64,000 bases of DNA, from positions 248,001 through 312,000 of the forward strand of contig NZ_WHJG01000001.1 in the NCBI RefSeq assembly GCF_011682175.1. Direction: 5' to 3'. Numbering within the stretch: the stretch's first letter is position 1; every line of letters starts with the position of its first letter. The position numbers were made by a program, and so were the translations under genes. The notes beneath the pieces were generated by a model. That model was not told where the DNA came from. It made no database searches and saw only the letters and a list, made by a program, of their open reading frames with translations. Below, piece after piece: positions 52,579 to 60,953 of the stretch. The DNA is from Massilia frigida. GTDB taxonomy: Bacteria; Pseudomonadota; Gammaproteobacteria; Burkholderiales; Burkholderiaceae_D.

Positions 52579-53645
52579 ACGGGCGGCATGGTGGTCGACA
52601 GGGTGCGCCAGCTGTCGCCGGCATTCTCGGACATCCACACGCCGCCGCTGGTCGAGGCCATCAGCAAGGTGGTGGCATCGTCGGCCACTGCCAGCCCGTG
52701 GCGGTAGACCAGGTCGTAGCAATGCTGCTGCGGCAAGCCCCCATTCAGGACCTTGAAACTGTGGCCGCCATCGTCGGTGCGGGTGACCGCCAGCGCGGCG
52801 CCGACCGGGATGCGGCGCTGGTCGGCCTCGGCCGGCGCAAACCAGGCGCTGCCGCCATCGCGCGGATGGGCGGCCACGGCAAAGCCGAAGTTCGACAGCG
52901 GTACGCTGGTGATTTCGGTCCAGTGGTGACCGTTGTCGCCGGAACGCCAGATACCGTTATGGTGCTGGCACCACAGCACATCCGGGTCGCCAGCCGAGCG
53001 CACGATGCGGTGCGGATCTTGCACCGCTTCATTTTCGTTCAGCTCGGGCGGCATGTAGTCGGCGCGCATGCCGGTGGCGCTGATGGTCCAGCTGGCACCG
53101 CCATCTTCCGTGCGCCAGACGCCGCCGCAGGACACGCCGACCAGCACGTGATTGCTGTTACGCGGATCGACGCAAATGCTGTGAATGCCGGGCACGTCAT
53201 AGCCGCCGCCGAACCATTCGGCGCGCTGGGGCACATCCCACAGGGAACGCACCAGCTCCCACGAGGCGCCGCAGTCGCTTGAGCGGAACAGGCCGCCCGG
53301 CAAGGTGCCGGCCCACAGCACGCCCGGCTGGTCGGCCCCGCCCGCTTCCAGCGACCAGATCAGCTTGTTTTTCCACTCGATTTTATCCGTGCTCTCTTCC
53401 GGCTTGGGCGGATAGGCGGGCGCGGCGATTTCGGTCCAGGCCTCGCTGCCGGCATCCTTGCGGTGCAGCTTGACGCCGAAGTGGCCCAGGTTGAGGGCTG
53501 CGTACAGCGCGCCGTCGCGCGGATCGGCCAGCGTGATCGAGACCGGCTCGCCAAGGAAGTGGCTGGGACCGATTTCCCATCCCGCGCTGCCGCGCTGCAA
53601 TTCAAACAGGCCCTTGCGGGTGGAAAGATAGGCACGCGCATGCAT
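52557..53645 (-). CDS. BNR/sialidase-like beta-propeller protein
   Basis: The ATG at 53645 with GGAGG upstream gives 362 residues; a longer in-frame reading overlaps the MoaD-like gene and is spurious. Repeated Asp-box text (SSDCGASWELV, TEDGGASWTIS, SGDNGHHWTEI, TDDGGHSFKVL, SENAGDSWRTL) shows a sialidase-type beta-propeller, but without the signal peptide or catalytic Arg triad pattern. Such proteins are annotated as exo-alpha-sialidase or WD40-like; the true role is unknown. It is followed by (transcribed after) a MoaD-like gene, and only 2 bp separate the two. Confidence 0.85.
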   Translation of the reverse strand: MHARAYLSTRKGLFELQRGSAGWEIGPSHFLGEPVSITLADPRDGALYAALNLGHFGVKLHRKDAGSEAWTEIAAPAYPPKPEESTDKIEWKNKLIWSLEAGGADQPGVLWAGTLPGGLFRSSDCGASWELVRSLWDVPQRAEWFGGGYDVPGIHSICVDPRNSNHVLVGVSCGGVWRTEDGGASWTISATGMRADYMPPELNENEAVQDPHRIVRSAGDPDVLWCQHHNGIWRSGDNGHHWTEITSVPLSNFGFAVAAHPRDGGSAWFAPAEADQRRIPVGAALAVTRTDDGGHSFKVLNGGLPQQHCYDLVYRHGLAVADDATTLLMASTSGGVWMSENAGDSWRTLSTTMPPVYAACFA

Positions 53646-53647
53646 GT

Positions 53648-53917
53648 TCAGCCTCCGGAAAGTGCTTGCAGGATGTAAACGGTACTGTTGGGTGTGAGAG
53701 GGTCGTCGAGGCGGGCGCGTTCTTCGCTGCGGCGGCCATCGATGAAGACGACGACGTTCTCGCGCAGATGGCCTTGATCGTCGAGCACATAGCCGCGCAG
53801 CAAAGGATTGGCAGCGAAGGCTGTGTCGAGTCCGCCGCGCAGGGTGGCCGCAGTGGTGTCGACCTGCGGCACAGCGGTGAAGCGGGCAAGCTGCTGGGTG
53901 AAAATGAGACGCGCCAT
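53648..53917 (-). CDS. MoaD/ThiS-like small sulfur-carrier protein
   Basis: The ATG at 53917 gives 89 residues (an ATG at 53926 adds three). The beta-grasp pattern ARLIFTQQLARFTAV, VDTTAATLRGGLDTAFAAN, LRENVVVFIDG and the C-terminus LQALSGG match MoaD/ThiS-like carriers that carry sulfur on a terminal Gly-Gly. No E1-like or MoaE partner is nearby. The tight coupling to the beta-propeller gene (2 bp) is a recurring but unexplained pair in bacteria. Confidence 0.82.
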   Translation of the reverse strand: MARLIFTQQLARFTAVPQVDTTAATLRGGLDTAFAANPLLRGYVLDDQGHLRENVVVFIDGRRSEERARLDDPLTPNSTVYILQALSGG

Positions 53918-54037
53918 GGCATCCAATCACAGGTGTGACGACGATGGGGAATCAAAGCCGTTTAATTTTATCGCGGATCGGCGCGCCTGTCGCGTGCGGG
54001 CCTAGAATGGAAGCGAGTCAACTTTCTGGAGCCGGGC

Positions 54038-54349
54038 ATGCCGATCAAACCTCAAGAACTTGCCGCGCTGATGCTGGAAGTCGAGCACGAAGACCCCATC
54101 GATTTCGCCGACCTGCCCTTCGGCGAGGCCGAGCTGCGCGAACTGGTGGCGGCCCATCTGTGCGAGATGGCGGCGGCGATGGACAACTTCAGCACCGAAG
54201 ACCGACTGATGACCCTGCTGGCGGTGTCGGCCAAGCTGGTGCTGGAAAACCTGGTGCTGCACCTGCAATTGCTGCGCCAGCATGGCTTGCCGGTGAGCGA
54301 CAGCGTCGAGGAATTGCTGAGCCGGCTGCGCAAGCCGGACGGGGCTTGA
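54038..54349 (+). CDS. Helical hypothetical protein
   Basis: This 103-residue protein is acidic and helical throughout (ELAALMLEVEHEDPIDFADLPFGEAEL, then MTLLAVSAKLVLENLVLHLQLLRQHG). There is no signal peptide. Third-base GC use fits a real gene. I do not recognise the family; it is monocistronic and followed by a palindromic repeat element. Confidence 0.65.
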   Translation: MPIKPQELAALMLEVEHEDPIDFADLPFGEAELRELVAAHLCEMAAAMDNFSTEDRLMTLLAVSAKLVLENLVLHLQLLRQHGLPVSDSVEELLSRLRKPDGA

Positions 54350-54406
54350 TCGGGCGTCGTCTGAGCTCAGCATTGACGAGCTAAGGTACGCGCATATCCG
54401 TCAATA

Positions 54407-54510
54407 CCGTCGCCCCCGCGCAGGGGGGAACGCATGCGTTCCCCCCAAGTCCTACGCTCAGTCGTGGGCTACGGGGCGAACTCGGCCCCCCGCCTGCGCG
54501 CGGGCGACGG
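54407..54510. repeat. Composite palindromic element, REP/BIME-like
   Basis: Outer arms of 18 bp (54407-54424 and 54493-54510, one mismatch) enclose an inner perfect 24-bp palindrome (54423-54446: six G, AACGCA, TGCGTT, six C). The GC-rich outer arms resemble the palindrome at 32799-32826. The element lies in a gap of 221 bp with no gene. Confidence 0.65.
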
Positions 54511-54570
54511 GTGGTAATTCGGCCCATGCGGCCGATGGTAAAATTGGCCGGTACCCCTTAGAGAGTCTGT

Positions 54571-55062
54571 ATGCGCCCGATCGAAGCCCTTCTGTTTATC
54601 TCCGCCGCGCTGTTCGGCGCCACTGCGCTGGCGGCCGACAAAGCGACACCCGCCTTCGTGCCCGACGCGGCGGTCCAGCGCGCGGCCAGCGCCTATGCAG
54701 CGCAAGCCGTGGCGACGGCGCGCGACCAGTTCGGCATCAAGCTCGACGGCAGTGATGCCAGCATGGTGCAGCTCGAAGCCGTGCTGGCGCGCGCACACAC
54801 CTCGTACGCGGCCAAATCGCCACGTCCGTCGGATGAACAGGTGATGGCGGTGGCGCGGATGTACGGCAGTTACCTGGGCGAAGTGGTTCGCCTCAAACAT
54901 GGTGGCGTGTGGGGCATGGCCCCGCTGGACGGACAGACGCTGCCGGGGATGCGAACCACGGCGGGAACCAACTTCTGGCCATGGACACAAGCGTCGCAGC
55001 GCATCAGCAAGGGGGCCGGCAATAACGTTGCCGACTATTACAAGGTACTGCTGACCAAATGA
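54571..55062 (+). CDS. Secreted hypothetical protein
   Basis: This 163-residue product has a signal peptide (MRPIEALLFISAALFGATALAA). The mature part is helical at first (ASAYAAQAVATARDQFGI, VQLEAVLARAHTSYAA) and ends in GTNFWPWTQASQRISKGAGNNVADYYKVLL. I do not recognise the family. It overlaps the ATP-grasp gene by four bases (ATGA), so the two are co-translated. Confidence 0.7.
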   Translation: MRPIEALLFISAALFGATALAADKATPAFVPDAAVQRAASAYAAQAVATARDQFGIKLDGSDASMVQLEAVLARAHTSYAAKSPRPSDEQVMAVARMYGSYLGEVVRLKHGGVWGMAPLDGQTLPGMRTTAGTNFWPWTQASQRISKGAGNNVADYYKVLLTK

Positions 55063-55871
55063 GCGGCGTCCACCCTGCCCCATCGATGCACCTGCTGTTC
55101 CCCTGCGACCCGTTCAACAAGCGCATGGCCGACGAAGCGTATGGCGAGGAATTCGACGCCGCACGCGCGGCTGGTTTCGCGTGCTCGCTGTTCTCCTTCG
55201 AAGACGTCGAAACGGGGCAATTCAAGGCACAGCCGGCCCTCTCGGCCGGAGTCAAGGTGCTGTACCGTGGCTGGATGCTGACGCCGGATGGCTACGCGAG
55301 GCTGCATCACGCCATCGCGGAGCATGGCTGTGCGATGGCAACCAGTCCGGCCCAGTACCGCCATTGTCATTACCTTCCCGAATGGTACGCACTGTGCGAA
55401 GAATTCACCCCGGAAACGGTGATCGTCGCGCGCGATGCGGACTTCGCCGCTGCGGTGGACGGCAGGAACTGGCCCGCCTATTTCGTCAAGGACTACGTCA
55501 AATCGCTGACCACCCAGCGCGGCTCGGTTGCGGCAACACCACAGGAAATTGCGGAAGTGGTCGGCTTGATCGAAAAATACCGGGGTGCGGTGGAAGGCGG
55601 CGTTTGCATCCGCAAGTTTGAGCAGCTGCAAGCTGACAGCGAGGAGCGCTATTTCGTGCTGCATGGCCAGGCGCATGGCCGCGATGGCAGCGCACCTGAG
55701 CTCGTGCACGAGCTCGCCCGACGCATCGACAGCCCGTTTTTCTCGGTCGATGTGGTCGCATCAAGCCAGGGAGAACGTCGCCTCATCGAACTGGGCGACG
55801 GCCAGGTATCGGACCGCAAACTGTGGCCGGCCGATCGTTTCATGGCGATGCTGGCCGCCACGTCCGCCTGA
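55059..55871 (+). CDS. ATP-grasp-like protein (DUF4343 type)
   Basis: This 270-residue protein has the C-terminal half of an ATP-grasp fold: YFVKDYVKSLTTQ (nucleotide-binding Lys), EKYRGAVEGGVCIRKFEQL (conserved acidic and basic pair), RYFVLHG, and FFSVDVVASSQGERRLIELGDGQVSD (metal ligands Asp and Glu). It may ligate a carboxylate to an amine or thiol, with substrate unknown. Alternative starts exist at 55086 (second ATG). It is coupled to the upstream secreted protein by overlap. Confidence 0.82.
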   Translation: MSGVHPAPSMHLLFPCDPFNKRMADEAYGEEFDAARAAGFACSLFSFEDVETGQFKAQPALSAGVKVLYRGWMLTPDGYARLHHAIAEHGCAMATSPAQYRHCHYLPEWYALCEEFTPETVIVARDADFAAAVDGRNWPAYFVKDYVKSLTTQRGSVAATPQEIAEVVGLIEKYRGAVEGGVCIRKFEQLQADSEERYFVLHGQAHGRDGSAPELVHELARRIDSPFFSVDVVASSQGERRLIELGDGQVSDRKLWPADRFMAMLAATSA

Positions 55872-55885
55872 GCCGGCGCCCGCCG

Positions 55886-56221
55886 TTAAGGGCGCTCTTC
55901 GGTGCCAATGACGGGTGCGGCGCGGTACAGCTTGAGGAATTTGAACATCTTCGGCCATTCATCGCGCGGACGAAAGACGATCGCCACTTCGCGGTTGTCG
56001 AGCGCGGACTCGGTCAGCACGACGTGATCTTCCACCTGCTTCGCATTCTCGAATTCCCTGGCATTGACGATGCAGACCGCCTTGAAGAACGGCCCCGCCA
56101 GCCACGCCTGAACCTCGGGCGTGTCCTTGAATGTCAGATAGCCAGCCAGCGATGCATGGGCCACGGCCACCATCGCAAAACCGAGCGGCACATCATCGCG
56201 CACCAGAATATACATTTTCAT
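55886..56221 (-). CDS. Peptidyl-tRNA hydrolase 2-like protein
   Basis: The ATG at 56221 gives a 111-residue protein; longer readings upstream run into the GH9 gene. MKMYILVRDDVPLGFAMVAVAHASLAGYL resembles the start of Pth2 (KMVLVVR-type strand followed by a helix with conserved His/Ala). The rest (FKAVCIVNAREFENAKQVE, NREVAIVFRP) keeps the fold. Whether it retains activity is uncertain, since the canonical Lys and Asp are replaced. It is widespread as a single small gene in bacteria. Confidence 0.7.
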   Translation of the reverse strand: MKMYILVRDDVPLGFAMVAVAHASLAGYLTFKDTPEVQAWLAGPFFKAVCIVNAREFENAKQVEDHVVLTESALDNREVAIVFRPRDEWPKMFKFLKLYRAAPVIGTEERP

Positions 56222-56345
56222 CGTGACGGCTACACTCACACAATAGGTTGGACAGATACTGCTCACGCCAAGTGTAATGCACAACACCCTGCGTGCGCAG
56301 TATCTGCGCGGCCGTCCCGCTGATGCTTGCTGCGTGATGCGATGG

Positions 56346-58379
56346 CTACGATACGAAGCGCGACAGCAGGCGGATATAGGCACTCTGGTAGCCGTTCGAG
56401 TTTTCGGTCACCGACCACGAATTGAGCGGCCAGGAATCGTTGAAGTCGAGATAGGACTTCTGCGGCGGCTGGCCGAAGGGCGGCGCGGGAACCGCCGTAC
56501 CGCAGCCCGGATGCAGGCCGGGGCAACCGTTTTCCCAGTTGTAGCCCGGATTCGGGCCACCCACCAGAAAACCCGGCGGCGGGCCAAAGGTCGACTCCTT
56601 GACGCTATCCCATTTGGCGGAACCGTGCGCGAACCAGGTGTGATAAAACTGGTCGACCGAATTTTCGGCACCGAGCGTGCCCATGTTCGACAGATAGACC
56701 TTGCCGAGCGGATTAACCCCGTGCAAGTAGTGAATATAGTGCGACGCGGCGTTCATATTGGCCGCGGCCGGGCGCGTCCCCAGACCGTCATGTGCCAGCG
56801 CGGCGAACATATTGCCTTCGTGCGACTTGATGGCGTTGCTGCCCCAGGTGTACACCTGCAGATGGGCCACGTAAGGGTCGGTCTTGCCGCTCATCGCGGT
56901 CCAGTGGTCGGTGCCTTCCATGCCGGTGGCGAAGGCCGTGCGGATGGCGGCGGCCGTGGCCGGCGTTGCCGTGGACAGGCTGGCGTAATGCAGCAGCGCT
57001 TGCTGGAGCGCACCTTCAAACGGCGAGGCATAGTTGTACCACACAAACAAATGCGCGTTCAAGTACTGTGCGTTGACAAAGTTGTTATAGACGGCTTTGC
57101 CGGTCAGTTGATAAAGATAAACTGCGGCGGCCAGCTTGTGACCAAACCGCCCGTAATCGTCGGTTTCTTGCTGGCCGGCACCCAGTCCCTGGGAGTTGTA
57201 GGCGGCGTCATTGTTCTTGAACAAAACGTTGGGATTGGCGACAGCCCAGTTCCACGCGCGCTCGGCCCGCGTCTTCAAGCCAGCGCCGTAACTGGACAGG
57301 CCGGCACGCGCACCGAACACTTTGGCGCCCAGCGCAAAGGCGCCGGCCGCAGCCAGCGTGGCCGACGTATTGGGCGGCCCGTACAGTGTCGGGCCGGTGG
57401 CCGCCGAGGGCGGGCTGGCGTGGGCCAGGCCGGCGATCGACAGCATCGCGCCGCTGGTTTCCTGCATCTTGATCAGCCAATTCATGCCCCACTTGATTTC
57501 GTCAAGCAGATCGGGGTGCTGATTTCCCGATTCGGGAATGTTGTAATCCTTGCCCCAGATGCCGGGATTGTCGGCAAATGCGTGCAGCAGGTCGATCAGG
57601 TAGCCGGCGTGCCAGCGCGTGTACTTGTTGAAGTCGCCCGCGTCGTACCAGCCGCCCGAGACATCGCGCTCGGTCGAGGCATCGCCAGGAGAGCTGAACA
57701 GGCGCGCATGCTTGTCCTGCAAGGGCCCCATGTGCGAGGCGGCATCGGCCCAGCCGGCGCCGGCCAGCGCCGCCGTCTTGGCGATGCCGGCGCGCTGGTA
57801 ATAGAAGTAGCGCACTGCGGCGCGCAGCACCGGTTTGTAGACGTCGGCCGCGATCCTGAAGGCCGGCGACGTCACGTTTCCCTGGGAATCGCGAATAAAA
57901 TACTGGCCGGGAGCGGTCACCGTGCTGAAATCGACGTGCCAGGCCTGGTCGCCCGACGTGGCATCGGTCGCGCCGCCCTTCCAGGCGACCGGCGCGCCGC
58001 TGAAAACGACCACATTGGTCACGGCGTTGACCACCTCGTACACCGTGCCGGGGGTAAAACGGTCAGCCGCGTCGAAGCCGGTCTGGGGATTGCGCACCAC
58101 CGCGATCTTGTCGTGTGCCGGCAGGTAGCCGAACTGGTCCACGACGATGGCCGGTCCCAGTGTCATGGTCGACGCCGGTGAGGACTTCGACAGTGCCCTT
58201 GACGCGGTCTGCGACCCGGATGAAGCCGGTGGCGAGGCCGATGGCGGCGCCGCTGCGGCAGACGCTGGTGCGGAAGACGGCGCGGAACCGCCGCCGCATC
58301 CGATCAGGCCCATGGGGATCAGGGCGCCTGTTGCCAGCAAAAATTTGCGTCGTTTGTTTGTCGTATCACCTGTGTTCAT
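56346..58379 (-). CDS. GH9 glycoside hydrolase lipoprotein (endoglucanase-like)
   Basis: This 677-residue protein has a twin-Arg-like start (KRRKFLLATGALIPMGLIGC) with lipobox LIGC, then a Ser/Ala/Pro linker of about 45 residues. A CelD N-terminal Ig-like domain follows (VDQFGYLPAHDKIAVVRNP). The GH9 catalytic barrel holds the nucleophile motif SGGWYDAGDFNKY near residue 245 and the proton-donor Glu in SVTENSNGYQ near residue 659. GH9 enzymes cut beta-1,4-glucans. All catalytic residues are present. It is anchored to a membrane rather than free. Confidence 0.93.
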   Translation of the reverse strand: MNTGDTTNKRRKFLLATGALIPMGLIGCGGGSAPSSAPASAAAAPPSASPPASSGSQTASRALSKSSPASTMTLGPAIVVDQFGYLPAHDKIAVVRNPQTGFDAADRFTPGTVYEVVNAVTNVVVFSGAPVAWKGGATDATSGDQAWHVDFSTVTAPGQYFIRDSQGNVTSPAFRIAADVYKPVLRAAVRYFYYQRAGIAKTAALAGAGWADAASHMGPLQDKHARLFSSPGDASTERDVSGGWYDAGDFNKYTRWHAGYLIDLLHAFADNPGIWGKDYNIPESGNQHPDLLDEIKWGMNWLIKMQETSGAMLSIAGLAHASPPSAATGPTLYGPPNTSATLAAAGAFALGAKVFGARAGLSSYGAGLKTRAERAWNWAVANPNVLFKNNDAAYNSQGLGAGQQETDDYGRFGHKLAAAVYLYQLTGKAVYNNFVNAQYLNAHLFVWYNYASPFEGALQQALLHYASLSTATPATAAAIRTAFATGMEGTDHWTAMSGKTDPYVAHLQVYTWGSNAIKSHEGNMFAALAHDGLGTRPAAANMNAASHYIHYLHGVNPLGKVYLSNMGTLGAENSVDQFYHTWFAHGSAKWDSVKESTFGPPPGFLVGGPNPGYNWENGCPGLHPGCGTAVPAPPFGQPPQKSYLDFNDSWPLNSWSVTENSNGYQSAYIRLLSRFVS

Positions 58380-59127
58380 CGCGTCTCCTTATTGGTTTTC
58401 CGGGGACCGCGACTGCGCGCGGGCCTGGCATACGGATGAATAAGCTCGGCAGACGGACAGGCTCATGCGCACGGCATTCGCCAGACCACCTCATGTCAGG
58501 TGAGGTCGTTCGCGCCCCTGCCCAGGACGCGCAACTTTTGTATTTATGAAAATATTCTCGCTGGCGTTCGTAGCGCCGTCAATGCGGATCGGGATTGTTG
58601 TCGTTGTTTAGCCGGGGGCACTAAACAGCCTGCCGGACCGCTCGGCCGGAGGGTTGACCAATGCGTTAACATCACGTCGGCCATCGTTTGATGGCAGCGT
58701 TGTTCGACCTGGGCGCAGGCAAAGAGATAGCCGGACGCGATTACCGCGTCACGCGGCAGCTCCAGCAGGCCGGCCATGCCGGGTGCCGAAAACTATTGTA
58801 TCGGGTACGAATCGAATTCGCTAACCGTCGCCAGTAGCAGGATCTGCACCGGGCACATCGCATTGCGCGCACCCTCATGCTGCTTGCCGATATGGCCGGC
58901 AGGCAGCAACGGACGGTCCTACTGGAATAGCGCCAAGCGCAGTCACGTCGTGGTGATCGCCGCGTTAATCACTTTGCTGATTATTGCTTCACCGCTTTGC
59001 TGATGGCTGCTGTAAGCACCGTGCTGGTTACTACTGTAAGCGCCGTACCGATTGCTGCTGTAACCTCCGCACTAACTGGTGCCGCAACCGCCGTGCTGCT
59101 TGCCGCGGTTGCAGCCCCCGCTGCCGC
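58380..59127. other. Gene-free stretch upstream of GH9
   Basis: About 750 bp hold no convincing gene on either strand: codon bias is poor and no ribosome sites fit. The right end holds a 24-bp tandem repeat (59006-59125, listed separately). The first 150 bp are likely to contain the GH9 promoter, but no clear boxes were found. Confidence 0.6.
59006..59125. repeat. Five imperfect 24-bp tandem repeats
   Basis: Units start at 59006, 59030, 59054, 59078 and 59102 with the pattern GCTGCTGTAAGCACCGTGCTGGTT and variants (quoted to its first 20 bases: GCTGCTGTAAGCACCGTGCT). Divergence between units is high, so the array is old. It ends 2 bp before the stop codon of the converging lipoprotein gene. 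Read in the plus frame it would give an eight-residue Ala/Val-rich repeat, but no gene is supported. Confidence 0.6.
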
Positions 59128-59580
59128 TTACTGCGTGATGTGCATGTCAAAACGCGCGCCGCTGGAAAACACGCACGTGCCGGAACCCATTTCGGCACGC
59201 GTCATCACGTATTCGCAGCGCGTATAACCGCCGCGGTTACCGGACGCATTGGCCACGCCTTTGGTCGCGCCCGGATCGCGTGTCGCTTCACCAGAGAAAG
59301 CTTCGCCGCCGACAGCGAACGAGAATTCGCCATGCCCGCGTTCAGGATTACTGATCGTGCCCGAAATGCGGCCCAGGCGCGATGCCTCGTCGTTGGCCGG
59401 ATACAGGCGCGCCGTGTACACCGGACGGATGGCCGGCACCGGCACGATGGCGACGCCGCCGCCGTTGTTATTGTAGTTGCCGTTTCCGCGAGGTGGATAT
59501 TGATCGATCGGAACGACATAGCAAGCCGACAGCATGGTCGATACCGCTACCAACGCCAGAATTTTTTTTGCCTTGATCAT
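59128..59580 (-). CDS. Small outer-membrane lipoprotein, unknown
   Basis: This 150-residue product has a lipoprotein signal with lipobox LSAC (Cys20) and an Asn/Gly-rich spacer (RGNGNYNNNGGG). The rest has strands (ARLYPANDEASRLGRISGTISN, HGEFSFAVGGEAFSGEATR) and ends in TRCEYVMTRAEMGSGTCVFSSGARFDMHI, a pattern seen in small secreted proteins of Burkholderiales. The family is not named with certainty. Two Cys residues could form a disulphide. Confidence 0.75.
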   Translation of the reverse strand: MIKAKKILALVAVSTMLSACYVVPIDQYPPRGNGNYNNNGGGVAIVPVPAIRPVYTARLYPANDEASRLGRISGTISNPERGHGEFSFAVGGEAFSGEATRDPGATKGVANASGNRGGYTRCEYVMTRAEMGSGTCVFSSGARFDMHITQ

Positions 59581-59777
59581 GATACCAATCTCCTGAGTAA
59601 AAACGCATCGCGAAGCCCGTGCTCTGCAGCGTCATCCAGTCTGGCTGACGCACTGCAAGTTCGGCTGGTTCGCAGTATAGGTACCCAGGTTGCGAAAAAG
59701 TAAACCCCACCGGTGGTAGCGAAAATTGATACTGTCCGTGCATAAACATGACACCGCCACCCGCTTGCGCTTGCCCG

Positions 59778-60953
59778 TCAATGCTGAGGATGCATGACGA
59801 CCTTGATGCAGTGATCCTGCTTGTGCTTGAACATGTCGTAAGCCTGCGGCGCTTCATCCAGGTCGAGGTGATGCGTGATGATGCAGGCCGGATCGATTTC
59901 GCCGTTGAGCACGCGTTCAAGCAGGGCTTGCATATAGCGCTGCACATGGCACTGCCCGGTGCGAATGGTCAGGGAGCGGTTCATCACCGCCCCGAACGGA
60001 AACTTGTCGCTGAAGCCGCCCTACACGCCCGGCACCGACACCACCCCGCCATTGCGGCAACTGAGCAGTGCCTCGCGCAGGGCCGTGGGCCGGTCCGATT
60101 CGAGCCGCATCGCCTGCTTGACGCGGTCGTACGCATAAGCGACACCGGCGCCGTGCGCTTCCATGCCGACGGCATCGATGCAGGCATCCGGGCCGCGCCC
60201 GCCCGTCATCGCGCGCAGGGCGTCGACGATATCGACCTCGTCGACATTGAGCGTCTCGGCATGCGACACGGTGCGCGCCATATCGAGCCGGTCGGCGTAA
60301 TGGTCGATCGCGATCACGCGTTCCGCGCCGAGCAGGTACGCGCTCTGGATCGCGAATTGCCCGACCGGACCGCAGCCCCACACCGCCACCACCGCGCCAG
60401 GCACGATGTCGCAGGCTTCGGCCGCCATGTAGCCGGTGGGAAGGACGTCGGACAGGAACAGCGCCTTGTCGTCGGGCAGTTCGCCGGGCACGACCAGCGG
60501 CCCCACGTCGGCAAAGGGCACGCGCGCGTACTCGGCTTGCCCGCCGGCGTAGCCGCCGGTCAGGTGCGAGTAGCCGAAGATGCCGGCCGTGGCGTGGCCC
60601 CACATTTTTTCGGCCAGGTAAGCGTTCGGGTTGGAGTTCTCGCACACCGAAAACAGTTTTTGCTCGCAGAAAAAGCACTGGCCGCAGGCGATGGGAAACG
60701 GCACCACCACGCGCTGGCCCACCTTGAGGCGTTTGACACTGGCGCCGATCTCGACAATCTCGCCCATGAATTCGTGGCCGAGGATGTCGCCGTGCATCAT
60801 GCCCGGTACCACGCCGTTGTACAGGTGCAGGTCGGAGCCGCAGATGGCGGTGGACGTGATTCTGACGATCGCGTCACCCGGATTGAGGATGCCCGGATCG
60901 GGCACCCGTTCGACGCGCACATCGCGCACGCCATGCCAGCACCTCGCTTTCAT
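59778..60953 (-). pseudogene. Zinc-dependent alcohol dehydrogenase interrupted by an amber stop
   Basis: The full 391-codon frame is a zinc-dependent dehydrogenase of the glutathione-independent formaldehyde/threonine-like MDR family. Catalytic-zinc ligands Cys38 and GHE (His60, Glu61), structural-zinc Cys90, 93, 96 and 104, and the cofactor motif GCGPVG are all present. At codon 311 (60021-60023) a TAG stops translation where the family has Tyr (VPGV-Y-GGF). The remaining 80 codons continue in the same frame to the TGA at 59778 with family text (GGFSDKFPFGAV, TIRTGQCHVQRYMQALLERV). The gene would lose its C-terminal part, so it is probably a pseudogene, unless suppressed. It overlaps the upstream gene by four bases. 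Confidence 0.85.

Noticed and set aside
52557-53930. Longer start for the beta-propeller gene
   Set aside because: The extra 95 residues are low-complexity Arg/His text overlapping the MoaD-like gene; the ATG at 53645 has a strong ribosome site.
58984-59703. Long plus-strand reading frame opposite the lipoprotein gene
   Set aside because: It is Arg/Cys-rich with no start site, and it lies antisense to a gene with a clear lipobox and coding bias.
60021-60023. Programmed readthrough of TAG (recoding or pyrrolysine)
   Set aside because: No special context or suppressor was seen, and the family has Tyr here; a plain nonsense change or sequencing error is simpler.
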